Part shown: in pieces, positions 6,753 through 14,455 of the stretch | How the letters are laid out: each line of letters opens with the position of its first letter | How positions within the stretch are numbered: the first letter of the stretch is position 1 | Virus record (IMG/VR): IMGVR_UViG_3300045131_000420 | Location: 1-37,362 of that record | Length of the DNA: 37,362 bases | Direction: 5' to 3' (one strand) | Source of the DNA: a virus | Translations under genes and position numbers: made by a program | Notes under the pieces: model-generated | What the model was told of the DNA's origin: nothing | The model's database searches: none | Seen by the model: the letters and a program-made list of their open reading frames with translations, nothing else

Positions 6753-8530
6753 TTGCCAAACACCCTCTCTAACATATTTGTGATATATGCTGGTAACGCT
6801 TGCCCAGTTTCTCGCATCGCGAATACCTCTGATAAAAACTCATGGTCGTCTGTTTTTGCATACGACGATATGTTATAAATATCGCCATCTCTTCTTGCCT
6901 TGCTGTTTGTTACCATTACGTCCATTATTTTTGCGTTGTCGTCCGCCGTTCTTGCATACGCACCATTTATCATTTTAAACTTTTGGTCTGCCAACACATG
7001 CCCGTATTCGTGTGTTATAACGTCCTCAATCTCGTGCCCCGTACGTATTACATTCCCGCGTGAAAACTTTGCCATTTCCTCGTATTTCTTTAATACTTTC
7101 TCGTAATATTTTATGTCGCTTTGTCTTGCCTGTTCGCTATAATATGCTTTCGTTTTCGCTTTTTCTAACCACAATTTTGTGTTGTCCACCGCTTCATTGA
7201 CCTTTTTAGGGAATTCAACATTCGAAGCGTACGACGCAATACTTGGCTTGTTAATAAACGCCTCCCCAAATTTAATCATTTGACGGTTTGCGCTTGCATA
7301 CGCTTTCGTTCTGCCCGTCTCTATCGATTGCAACACGTCTATTGGATACTTGCGCGTTAAATTAAACAATGTTTCGTTTATTTTGTTTATGTCGTCAAGG
7401 TTTTTAAATATATTCTTGTTAACTGTTATGTTAACCGCATATTTATCCATTGCCTTAAACGCCTCGTCTATTGTCTTTGCTGGTACAAACTTAACAACAA
7501 CGGCTTTAGGTTTTGCAACGACCTTCGGTGCTACTCCCAACGTTCCCGCCCTCTTTTTCGCCCTGTACGCGCTGAACGTTTTTGGCACGCTCTGTGGGTC
7601 TTTTGCTTTTTCCTTTTCCCACTCCGCCCTGTCGCTTCTGCGCCGTGCTTTAACCGCTTGCTCTTTGTTGTAATTGTCAACGCTTCTCTTGTCCGATGCC
7701 GTTAACTCAAACGGTCTGTTTGACTCCGCCTTCGTCTGTGCTGGGTTATCGTCAAATTTAATTATGTATGGCACCGCGCTGTGTGTGCAATTAGGGTGTA
7801 TTGTTGAATGTCCACCGCTAAATACGTCGTCTAACTTTGGATACCCCGCCGTGTTGCCCGAAATGCTGTATACCCTGCCCTCATACACCGCGCATATCTC
7901 ACACGTCGAGAAATGTGACGGTATCTTTACTAAGTCATACCCCGCATCTTGCACCGCTTGCATTGATGCTTTATTTGCAGCTTCTCTTGTTGTTGTTCGT
8001 GCGACCATCGACGCATACGCATCTGCTTTTATTAATCTACCATTTTTATCCTTAATTGCGGGTATCCCGTTGTCTTTTAACTTCTCGAGTAAAACGTTTT
8101 TTATTTCCTTTACGCCACCGCCTACGCCCGACGCCACCGCTTCTAACCCCGCCTGCCTTATGTTGTCTTCGATTGACCTACCTATAAATTGATTTGCGTC
8201 TTGTAAACTTCCAACGGTGTTGTTAATTAACGTTTTCATTACCCGATTGTTTGCGGCTATGTCCGACACGTTTATGTTTGCTGCTCGGTATGTTTCTAAC
8301 ACTTTGTCTATGCCTTGATTGTACGCGTCGGTTATTTCGCCATTCGCCCACTTCCCCGCAAATTCGTCCAGCACCTCTATCTCTTGGTTAATGCTCGTCA
8401 TTAACTTCCTTCTGTATGACGTCGCGTTGCCCCGTGCTTCTTGCGCCTCGACTATCTTTAACATTCTATCCATCGACGCTCTATATTCGTCTCTCAACCG
8501 CTGAATGTTTTCTGGTATTGGCTTTGGCAT
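6749..8530 (-). CDS. Minor capsid protein 2 / MuF protein with C-terminal zincin-like domain
   Basis: About 593 residues from the ATG at 8530. The first about 330 residues match phage minor capsid protein 2 / Mu gpF: a helical N-terminus, the STCEICAVYEGRVYSI segment, and GHSTIHPNCTHSAVPY, whose cysteines and histidines are characteristic of the family; such proteins sit at the portal and may be injected with DNA. After a charged linker, the last about 200 residues hold ITHEYGHVLADQ, a HEXXH zinc-metallopeptidase motif at residues 507-511, with DDHEFLSEVFAM about 50 residues later supplying a possible third ligand. MuF proteins with variable C-terminal enzymatic domains are known as polymorphic toxins or injected effectors. 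The ribosome binding site is weak (GGTG); translation is probably coupled to 8533-8661. Confidence 0.8.
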   Translation of the reverse strand: MPKPIPENIQRLRDEYRASMDRMLKIVEAQEARGNATSYRRKLMTSINQEIEVLDEFAGKWANGEITDAYNQGIDKVLETYRAANINVSDIAANNRVMKTLINNTVGSLQDANQFIGRSIEDNIRQAGLEAVASGVGGGVKEIKNVLLEKLKDNGIPAIKDKNGRLIKADAYASMVARTTTREAANKASMQAVQDAGYDLVKIPSHFSTCEICAVYEGRVYSISGNTAGYPKLDDVFSGGHSTIHPNCTHSAVPYIIKFDDNPAQTKAESNRPFELTASDKRSVDNYNKEQAVKARRRSDRAEWEKEKAKDPQSVPKTFSAYRAKKRAGTLGVAPKVVAKPKAVVVKFVPAKTIDEAFKAMDKYAVNITVNKNIFKNLDDINKINETLFNLTRKYPIDVLQSIETGRTKAYASANRQMIKFGEAFINKPSIASYASNVEFPKKVNEAVDNTKLWLEKAKTKAYYSEQARQSDIKYYEKVLKKYEEMAKFSRGNVIRTGHEIEDVITHEYGHVLADQKFKMINGAYARTADDNAKIMDVMVTNSKARRDGDIYNISSYAKTDDHEFLSEVFAMRETGQALPAYITNMLERVFGK

Positions 8531-8532
8531 AT

Positions 8533-8661
8533 TTACACCAAAAACAACGTATATATTGCCCCTTCTTTCCCAAACCAAAACAACCCCGTCTTCTTTTTCG
8601 CTACCCATTCGTTGTTAACAAACTTTTCAGATATGACCCGTCTAAACCTCAATCTGCTCAT
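8533..8661 (-). CDS. Small basic protein overlapping portal gene end
   Basis: A 42-residue protein (MSRLRFRRVISEKF... ending GAIYTLFLV) that begins inside the last 20 bases of the portal gene in another frame. AGGAGG lies 7 bases before the ATG at 8661, an optimal site, and its stop is 3 bases before the MuF ATG, so it looks translated and may couple portal to MuF translation. It is basic at the N-terminus and hydrophobic at the C-terminus. The function is unknown. Confidence 0.55.
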   Translation of the reverse strand: MSRLRFRRVISEKFVNNEWVAKKKTGLFWFGKEGAIYTLFLV

Positions 8662-10030
8662 CTTGCGCCTCCTGTTCTTCGCTTTCCTCGCCCTGCGCAA
8701 TTTCTGGTATGCTGACGGGTGTTGATTCCTCGTCGCTGATACGCGCCATTTCTTCATCGGCTTCTTCGTCTGTCATACCATCATATACTTTCAACGCCCT
8801 GTACTGCGACATTGTTGCTTTGTCCGCTGTTCTGGACTTCATAATTGCAGCCTCTTCAACTGGGTCGCTCGGTAATCCGTCCGCCCACTTAATCGCTACG
8901 TCAGTTATTTTCTTTATGCCTATACCGCCTAATTCACTGCATAACTGTATCGCCTGCTTTAACGCTGGGTCGAATCTCATGCGTACGCGATTAACCTTTG
9001 CCAACGGCGAAATCATTAACCTCTTTAACGCGCTACCCGACGGCACCTGTCCTGTTGATGTGCTTAAATCGCCAAACACCGCACTACCCATTTCACTTAT
9101 TGTATATAACATTTGTGTTAACTTGTCGATTTGCTTGAAATTCGCTTCCAATTGCCCGTCCCATGTGATGTACTTAACTTCTGGGTCGTCGTTTGTGTCT
9201 CTCGCGAAATACCCGCCCATCTTCAACCTGTACTCGCCTGTAATAGGGTCGCGCTCTAACGCTGACGCTGCACCTTGTACGCTTGGATTTGCGTGTTTGT
9301 CTAATATTCTGTCTATCTGTCCCACGCGCACCATTATATCCGCTACTATGCTGTCGATATCTGTATAATCGTCCATACCTGTTATTCTGTCTGATACCAA
9401 TATGTTAGGTATCTGTATAATTGCGAAATCCGATAACCCCGTCCGAACAACCGTACGCGCCTCTGTTTCTTTCGCTATGGTTTCGCCGTCTAATTTATAT
9501 GTCCTCGTTTCGTACGAACCCCGATAATGTATTCTAACGTTTAATGTGTCCCCGTCCGCCCATGCGATAACGTGATTCACAATCTTATGTATGTTCTTGA
9601 TATCCACTACTGGATACCATATACACGGCTGTGTAATATCAATGCCCTCTTTGCTAATTTCTAAAAGCCCGTCGCCATACCTCGACACGTCAATCGCTGC
9701 TTGGTATGCCGTGTTGATTAAATCGCTCGTCTTTATTATCTCGTCAATCGTTTCCTGCGACGTCTTTGACGTGATGCTTGGTACCTCGCCTAATAATAAA
9801 TCTGCTACCTTCAAGCTCATTAATTTTTGATAATTAAAAATAACTGGATACGATACGATGTCTTGAAAATTAGATATAACACGCTCAATGCGCTTCAATT
9901 CTTCCTTATACACTTCCGCGTGATTACATTCAAATAACGCTCTATGCTCGTTGTATGTCTTAATCCTGTCTCGCTCACACTCGGGCGGGAACACCTCGCC
10001 AATGTCTAAAAAACTCAAACTTGTTAACAC
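8642..10030 (-). CDS. Portal protein (SPP1 gp6 / minor capsid 1-like)
   Basis: About 462 residues of the SPP1-type portal family: an FNYQKLMSLKVADLLLGEVP segment, a central beta-rich part with VADIMVRVGQIDRILDKHA, GDLSTSTGQVPSGSALKRL near the crown helix, and an acidic tail (EESEEQEAQDEQIEV). It forms the dodecameric ring through which DNA is packaged and the tail attached. I chose the GTG at 10030, preceded by AGGGGAGGG, because family similarity begins right after it. That start lies inside the last codons of the upstream GIY-YIG gene, so the endonuclease insertion overlaps the portal's translation start. Confidence 0.85.
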   Translation of the reverse strand: MLTSLSFLDIGEVFPPECERDRIKTYNEHRALFECNHAEVYKEELKRIERVISNFQDIVSYPVIFNYQKLMSLKVADLLLGEVPSITSKTSQETIDEIIKTSDLINTAYQAAIDVSRYGDGLLEISKEGIDITQPCIWYPVVDIKNIHKIVNHVIAWADGDTLNVRIHYRGSYETRTYKLDGETIAKETEARTVVRTGLSDFAIIQIPNILVSDRITGMDDYTDIDSIVADIMVRVGQIDRILDKHANPSVQGAASALERDPITGEYRLKMGGYFARDTNDDPEVKYITWDGQLEANFKQIDKLTQMLYTISEMGSAVFGDLSTSTGQVPSGSALKRLMISPLAKVNRVRMRFDPALKQAIQLCSELGGIGIKKITDVAIKWADGLPSDPVEEAAIMKSRTADKATMSQYRALKVYDGMTDEEADEEMARISDEESTPVSIPEIAQGEESEEQEAQDEQIEV

Positions 10031-10668
10031 GTTGTACCCTCCCCTTGTATAATATATTCCCACGCATACCCACCTGTGTGTTTTCTTTTTCCAACACATA
10101 CCCGTGTTATGTGCGTGCTTTTTAGATTATAATGCTCTGCTGCTTCTTTAATTGATTCAAACTTTATGCCTGTGTCAATGTTTAATACCGCCCTTTTAAT
10201 TTTTTCAATAGACGCCAACCTTGCTTTGTCCATGCTTTTATAATTGCCTTTTCTGTCTTCTGACCATTTTTGTTTTTGTTCGTCGGAATGCGTCTTTCCA
10301 AAAAACGGGTTATTTTTACCTAAATAAACCCCATCTTTTTTTCTTCTTTGCTTTTCTTTTGTTTCTAGCGTGTGTCCGTATCCTAACGTGTTTCCTGCTA
10401 TTCTACATATGTTTAATTCTGGATTCACCTTATCAATATGCGCTTGTTCGTATGCAAGCATCTTTTCTTTGTCCTCTACTTCTTCAATTATAGTAAAAAT
10501 CAACGACTCCGCCCCATATTTATTAAACATATTTTGTAGATACTTATTTGAATGCTTCCCACTTTTTAATTTCCTCAAGTGCTCCGCCCATCGCTTTTTA
10601 AATCCTACCGTTGTGCTCCATATATATTTCTTTTCGTTTATTTGTATTTGGTATACGCCTATTCTCAT
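10024..10668 (-). CDS. GIY-YIG endonuclease with altered YIG motif and NUMOD1-like end
   Basis: A 214-residue protein between the large terminase and portal genes. Residues 4-6 (GVY) and 15-17 (YIW) align with the GIY-YIG core, with R26 and a downstream glutamate region (EEVEDKEKMLAYEQ) as in the family, but the glycine of YIG is tryptophan here. The C-terminus (KFESIKEAAEHYNLKSTHI, then GYAWEYI) resembles a NUMOD1 DNA-binding helix-turn-helix. Lysine-rich middle repeats (KTHSDEQKQKWSEDRKG) resemble NUMOD3. It has no visible promoter and overlaps the portal start by 7 bases. It is either a weakened homing enzyme or one that tolerates this residue. Confidence 0.8.
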   Translation of the reverse strand: MRIGVYQIQINEKKYIWSTTVGFKKRWAEHLRKLKSGKHSNKYLQNMFNKYGAESLIFTIIEEVEDKEKMLAYEQAHIDKVNPELNICRIAGNTLGYGHTLETKEKQRRKKDGVYLGKNNPFFGKTHSDEQKQKWSEDRKGNYKSMDKARLASIEKIKRAVLNIDTGIKFESIKEAAEHYNLKSTHITRVCVGKRKHTGGYAWEYIIQGEGTTC

Positions 10669-10682
10669 TGTTTGCCCTATCC

Positions 10683-11912
10683 TTATATGTTTATGTTTAC
10701 GAACCCAATTGATGTCTTTGCTTCCCTCTCTAACGCATATCTCAACGCTGAAATTAAATGGTCACGCTTTCCAACCGGTATTGGTATTACATTCCCTTGT
10801 TTGTCCTCTTGCCATTTATACTGCGCTATCTCATTTTTAAAATTCTGACAACGCATATCAACAAATATTTTGTGCTGTTGTAACCATTGTAACCCGTGTT
10901 GCACGCTGTCCTTGCCCTTCTTTGCGCCTAACGCAGAAATACCCTCGTTTTTTAATTCCTGTATGGACTTCGGCTCTGCTGAATCACAAGTTACGTATTC
11001 GTATCCAATTATGTTTTTTATTTCGCGTGCCAATACATCATTGGTTAATCCTTTTTCATACAATTCGTCTAACACATATATGCTTTTATGTTTGCGGTCA
11101 TAATGCACCCTAATTAATGCTGCTTCATCTTCTGCAAAGCCAAAATCCAAACCATTGCAATAATTATCAGCCGTTTTCCTCATTTCTGATAAATCCTCAA
11201 CCGACCAATTCTTGAATATTACCGCGCCCAACACGCCCCAATTGCCTAACGTGTAAACGTTGTAATAATATTCGTCCGTTTCGTTCTCTAATAATTTTTT
11301 ATCGTCCTCTGTTAAAAACGCGTTGTCCTTGTACGTTGTTTTTAATATTGCGACCCCGTTGCCTTTAAATTCGCGCTTACTATCTTCCCAACCATTAAAA
11401 AACTCTGTATATATCCACGACGTTTTTAATATCGGATTAAATGTTATTATCACCTGCTTCTTCCCCGACGTTTCGCCACGCAACCGCTTCGTTAATTCTT
11501 TGTAACTCTGATAGCTGACTTCTGTGCCTTCCTCTATCCATATCTTTTCTATTACTCCCTTTATTGGTGTAATAGACTTTAGCTTCTGTGCGTCGTCTAA
11601 CCCCGCAAACAATATTTGATTCCTGTTTTTCTTATATGTTATTACCATGTCCGTCTTGTTGACACTGAACGCGCCTTCTAAATCGTACATCGTAATACAT
11701 TTCTGTATTTCGTTGAATACGCTCGCCCGAATTGTCTTCGCAACGTTACGCACAACCAAATAACTCCCTATACCCGACGTAATGTCCGCAATAACCTTCT
11801 GCGCCATAAATACTGACTTTCCCGACGACGAGCCCCCATATAATATAATAACGTCTACGTCCTCACATTGCTTTATGTACGGCAAATATATTTTATTTAC
11901 CCTCATTTCCAT
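10683..11912 (-). CDS. terL: Terminase large subunit
   Basis: A 409-residue ATPase-nuclease that packages DNA into proheads. Walker A is GGSSSGKS at residues 26-33, Walker B is IWIEEG near 124-129, and a GETSGKKQVIITFNP coupling segment follows. The RNase-H-like nuclease domain starts at CNGLDFGFAEDEAAL, with DFGF carrying the first acidic residue, and a further CDSAEP near residue 313. The length is typical for PBSX/SPP1-type large subunits. The start is ATG 11912, two bases after the small-subunit stop; an in-frame ATG lies two codons later. Confidence 0.93.
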   Translation of the reverse strand: MEMRVNKIYLPYIKQCEDVDVIILYGGSSSGKSVFMAQKVIADITSGIGSYLVVRNVAKTIRASVFNEIQKCITMYDLEGAFSVNKTDMVITYKKNRNQILFAGLDDAQKLKSITPIKGVIEKIWIEEGTEVSYQSYKELTKRLRGETSGKKQVIITFNPILKTSWIYTEFFNGWEDSKREFKGNGVAILKTTYKDNAFLTEDDKKLLENETDEYYYNVYTLGNWGVLGAVIFKNWSVEDLSEMRKTADNYCNGLDFGFAEDEAALIRVHYDRKHKSIYVLDELYEKGLTNDVLAREIKNIIGYEYVTCDSAEPKSIQELKNEGISALGAKKGKDSVQHGLQWLQQHKIFVDMRCQNFKNEIAQYKWQEDKQGNVIPIPVGKRDHLISALRYALEREAKTSIGFVNINI

Positions 11913-11913
11913 G

Positions 11914-12240
11914 TTATACGCCTACTATCTTGATTGATATTTCCCCGCCGTCCTTGCCCGTGACCTCGTTCTTGTCTACTTGCGATAAATACTGCTTTCC
12001 TAACCATATTAACATTGTAGAATTGCCCTTCTCTGCCGCTTTCCATTGCATACGTCTTAATGATGCGTGCCCCTCTTGTCTTTTTGAATGATATACGCGA
12101 CAAAACTCTTTGTCCCGTTGCATCGTCCGCACGTCTACGCCTAATATGCCCTCTAATTCTAACTCCGTGCACTGTATTGCGGCTAACTTACCGACCAGTT
12201 CATAATCGATTGTTTTCTTCGGCCTTCCCCCTGCGTGCAT
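11914..12240 (-). CDS. terS: Terminase small subunit
   Basis: A 108-residue DNA-recognition subunit. It opens GGRPKKTIDYELVGKLAAI, followed by a helix-turn-helix (TELELEGILGVDVRTMQR) and a helical oligomerisation region with GNSTMLIWLGKQYL, a common small-terminase pattern. It works with the adjacent large subunit to select phage DNA for packaging. It begins with ATG 12240 after a modest AAAGAAAGGG site. Confidence 0.9.
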   Translation of the reverse strand: MHAGGRPKKTIDYELVGKLAAIQCTELELEGILGVDVRTMQRDKEFCRVYHSKRQEGHASLRRMQWKAAEKGNSTMLIWLGKQYLSQVDKNEVTGKDGGEISIKIVGV

Positions 12241-12264
12241 TGCTTGCCAACCCTTTCTTTGTGT

Positions 12265-12426
12265 TTATATGCCTGCTATTGGTACGTGCAATATAGGGTT
12301 ATAATCTACGTTTGCCCGTGTTTTTAATGTGTTGCTGTTCTTACCCTTGTCCCTTTGTATTATCTCGCTTCCCCATTTTTGCTGTAACAAATCAAATTGC
12401 TCGCGCTCTCTGTTGTGATTCCTTAT
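12265..12426 (-). CDS. Possible small ORF overlapping ParB-like gene end
   Basis: A 53-codon open frame in the +1 frame relative to the ParB-like gene. It reads NREREQFDLLQQKWGSEIIQRDKG and ends NPILHVPIAGI. GGGAGG lies about 10 bases upstream of an ATA codon at 12426, and no ATG, GTG or TTG start is in frame before the preceding stop. It is either a small gene with a non-standard start or the displaced C-terminus of the ParB-like gene after a frameshift. Confidence 0.3.
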   Translation of the reverse strand: MRNHNREREQFDLLQQKWGSEIIQRDKGKNSNTLKTRANVDYNPILHVPIAGI

Positions 12427-12727
12427 CGTTGCACAACCTCCCGCTTGTTTTGTTTAACGCTGCGTTCGCGGCTTTTTCTTTCGCGTCGTCAAAATCAACC
12501 ACAACGCACTCTACTTCTTTGTCACCCTGTGCTTTTAATATTTTAAATCGTTGGTGCCCTCCAACTATGTTTCCTGTTCTTTTGTTCCACACAATAGGCT
12601 CTATATATCCAAACGTTTCTATGCTGTTTTTTATATGTTGATATTGTTTATCCGCTGGCTTTAAATCCTTTCTAGGATTATACTTGGCTGGCTTCATTTC
12701 TTTAACGTCAACCATTTGTATTGTCAT
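12392..12727 (-). CDS. ParB/sulfiredoxin-fold nuclease-like domain protein (short)
   Basis: About 111 residues from ATG 12727, with AGGGGG just upstream. It has the ParB N-terminal domain signature: KPAKYNPRKDLK, an IKNSIETFGYIEPIVW helix, GGHQRFKILKAQG, and DDAKEKAANAALNKTSG. In phages this domain is often fused to a DNA methyltransferase or adenylase, but here the frame ends 13 residues after ALNKTSG. It is the first gene of the late operon, ahead of terminase. It could act on DNA in packaging or modification. The abrupt end and the open +1 frame after it (12265-12426) suggest truncation. Confidence 0.7.
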   Translation of the reverse strand: MTIQMVDVKEMKPAKYNPRKDLKPADKQYQHIKNSIETFGYIEPIVWNKRTGNIVGGHQRFKILKAQGDKEVECVVVDFDDAKEKAANAALNKTSGRLCNDKESQQRARAI

Positions 12728-12797
12728 ATTTCCCCCTGTTCTAATCCATTGACTCCCGCCCCTGCCCGCTTTTACGCTTATGGATTTCATACCCAAC

Positions 12798-12830
12798 AAA
12801 AAAGACGCCATATCAGTTACGGCATCTTTT
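12798..12830 (-). terminator. Terminator / attenuator in the late leader
   Basis: AAAAGATGCC (12830-12821) pairs with GGCGTCTTTT (12809-12800), a 10-bp stem with one mismatch-like G-T position and an 11-nt loop, followed by six T residues (12803-12798). It lies only about 40 bases after the -10 box of the late promoter and before the first late gene, so it can stop transcription unless antitermination occurs. Confidence 0.85.
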
Positions 12831-12861
12831 GCTCTCGCTTATTTAGCTATCTTCACTAACT
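12798..12861 (-). ncRNA. Predicted short leader RNA of the late promoter
   Basis: From the promoter geometry, transcription should start near 12861 and, if the terminator works, end near 12798, producing an RNA of about 64 nt with no plausible open frame. It would accumulate early and be extended into the late operon after antitermination. This is inference from promoter and terminator positions only. Confidence 0.5.
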
Positions 12862-12867
12862 ATTAAC

Positions 12868-12897
12868 ATTATAGCAAATACCCCTCTTAACTGTCAA
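12868..12897 (-). promoter_or_regulatory. Late promoter (sigma-70/SigA type)
   Basis: TTGACA at 12897-12892 and TATAAT at 12873-12868 are separated by 18 bases, with TGC forming an extended -10. It lies directly after the stop of the probable late regulator gene and upstream of ParB-like, terminase and head genes. Confidence 0.85.
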
Positions 12898-12916
12898 CAC
12901 TTTTTCCGAAATTTTC

Positions 12917-13336
12917 TTACAATCTCAGTTTTCTTTCTACTGCGAATAAATCTCTCGCCATTTTCAACGCCCTGTATATGTCTCTTTCCGTTGCCCCAAC
13001 CTTTTCGCAAACCTCGCTTACTTTAATTTTTATTTCACCCCGTTCCTTGCACTCCGCACAATATACCGTTTCTACCGCTGTTTTTGCCTTCGTGTGTCCG
13101 TTTGCGTCTAATATCTTTATTACATTGTCTACCGCTATTAAGTCCTCTATTTCCGCGTGTTTTTCGTCGTATACGCGTTCTCGATGTATCAACGCCGCCT
13201 CTGTTGGGTTGCTAACTCCCGCTCCCCCCTTGTCCATGTCGCACAACTTGTTGTTTATGTACTTTTCCACGCCCCCGCTTTGATAATAAAATCTAAATGC
13301 GTCGCTTGCATAATCCCTAATGTGGTCAAACTTCAT
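12917..13336 (-). CDS. Putative late-gene regulator (RinA/ArpU-like or antiterminator)
   Basis: A 139-residue protein from ATG 13336, which overlaps the HNH gene's stop (ATGA). It contains YASDAFRFYYQSGGVEKYI near the start, a single YCAEC cysteine pair about residue 98, and a C-terminal helix-turn-helix-like region (VSEVCEKVGATERDIYRALKMARDLF). Position (last early gene, immediately before the late promoter-terminator and terminase genes) and size match phage late activators of the RinA/ArpU group. The promoter-terminator arrangement makes a Q-like antiterminator equally plausible. The family is not certain. Confidence 0.55.
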   Translation of the reverse strand: MKFDHIRDYASDAFRFYYQSGGVEKYINNKLCDMDKGGAGVSNPTEAALIHRERVYDEKHAEIEDLIAVDNVIKILDANGHTKAKTAVETVYCAECKERGEIKIKVSEVCEKVGATERDIYRALKMARDLFAVERKLRL

Positions 13337-13779
13337 AACATCACCTCGCCTATTTTCTGCAATTCTGCTATGTACGCCCGTCTTGCGTCTTCTTCGATAC
13401 AATACGCCCCTATCCGTATTTTCTTCCCCTCTATGCGTATATGTGCCATCCACTTATCTCTTTCCTTTGCCACGCCTACGTATTTTGACACCTTGCTCTC
13501 GTGCCTGTTCTGCGCGTTTTGCCTCACCGTTACACTCCTAATGTTTTCCCTTACATTATTCAACCCGTCCCCGTCGATGTGGTCGGTGCATCTGCCTCCG
13601 CCTAATATTTCACGGTGCATATATACCGCCTCGCACTTCCCGTTTGTTACCACCGTTCTAACCGCATACGTTAAATTTTTTGCAACTGTGTTTTTCCGCC
13701 ACTTGTTTACATTAATTCTTTCGTAATCTTCGTCGCTTACGCGCGCCACCCCTCCGTTTGTTAATTGTATTTCTCTCAC
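13333..13779 (-). CDS. HNH endonuclease with AP2 DNA-binding domain
   Basis: A 148-residue protein. Residues about 50-91 carry the HNH_3 core (CEAVYMHREILG, CTDHIDGDGLNN, NIRSVTVRQNAQNR), with the catalytic His-Asn-His framework. Residues about 98-140 are an AP2-like DNA-binding domain (SKYVGVAKERDKWMAHIR, IGAYCIEEDARRAY). This is a common free-standing homing endonuclease design. It starts at GTG 13779 behind GGAAGGAG and is inserted just before the late regulator, overlapping it by ATGA. Confidence 0.9.
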   Translation of the reverse strand: MREIQLTNGGVARVSDEDYERINVNKWRKNTVAKNLTYAVRTVVTNGKCEAVYMHREILGGGRCTDHIDGDGLNNVRENIRSVTVRQNAQNRHESKVSKYVGVAKERDKWMAHIRIEGKKIRIGAYCIEEDARRAYIAELQKIGEVML

Positions 13780-13907
13780 CTTTTACACTCCTTCCCGCAC
13801 TTTGAACAAATATGCGTCAATCTCTTATACAACGGTTTTTTGTTTAGAATTAATATTCTTAACTTGTAATTGTGAAAGCAGGTTATTTGCTTCCAAAACT
13901 TATTCAT
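13776..13907 (-). CDS. Small zinc-ribbon-like protein
   Basis: A 43-residue basic protein with HICSKCGKECKR at the C-terminus and CFH near the start, so a CxxC-type zinc site is possible. Its ATG at 13907 overlaps the stop of 13904-14455, and its TGA overlaps the GTG of the HNH gene, so it is tightly coupled on both sides. The tight packing and the metal-binding-like tail support a real gene; its function is unknown. Confidence 0.6.
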   Translation of the reverse strand: MNKFWKQITCFHNYKLRILILNKKPLYKRLTHICSKCGKECKR

Positions 13908-14455
13908 CTGTTTTGCTCCTCTATATCGACAAATCTGCTTTTATAATACCAATGCTCTTCTCCTCTATCGTCTTTAATGTAATAGGTTTTGGTTGCTGGT
14001 GCTTCTTTTTTTGCTTCGTACTCTTTGCCTATCGTTAGTTCACTCTCGCATGTGTTGCCCACGCAAACCACAATCTTTTTCTTTGGTTCTGCTGTCTTTG
14101 TTTCAACTTTCCACTTATCCATTTCCTCTCTAACCATTTTCCCACCATATGCCTTTTTAGCCATACATATAAGCAAGCCTTTCTCTGCATTATATGTATC
14201 GTGTTCATCGCACTTGGCTATGGTTTTTGTGCCATCGTCCCATATAATAATGGTTGCAGGTGGGTTGTAGATGACTTTTTGAATAAGTGGAGTTGTTACC
14301 TCTTTAAACCTTGATGCTGATGCGTACATATAGGTACCATTGTCGCATTCGTGTATCTTATATGTTCTCCCATCGTTTTCTACGCTTACTAAGTATTTTC
14401 TCCCTACTGTCAAAAATTCTTCTGCTCTATCGTTGTTAATACATTTTACTGTCAT
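13904..14455 (-). CDS. Small protein with two SH3-like repeats around a phage-type central domain
   Basis: 183 residues from ATG 14455, which overlaps the upstream stop and has GGAGGA upstream. Residues 1-52 (MTVKCINNDRAEEFLTVGRKY ... SRFKEV) and about 125-180 (VVCVGNTCESELTIGKEY ... WYYKSRFVDIEE) are two copies of one SH3-like/KOW-like unit. A further stand-alone copy is encoded at 15394-15573. Between them is PPATIIIWDDGTKTIAKCDEHDTYNAEKG, a domain I remember from many gut-phage hypothetical proteins. The function is unknown; nucleic-acid or protein binding is a guess. Confidence 0.65.
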   Translation of the reverse strand: MTVKCINNDRAEEFLTVGRKYLVSVENDGRTYKIHECDNGTYMYASASRFKEVTTPLIQKVIYNPPATIIIWDDGTKTIAKCDEHDTYNAEKGLLICMAKKAYGGKMVREEMDKWKVETKTAEPKKKIVVCVGNTCESELTIGKEYEAKKEAPATKTYYIKDDRGEEHWYYKSRFVDIEEQNR

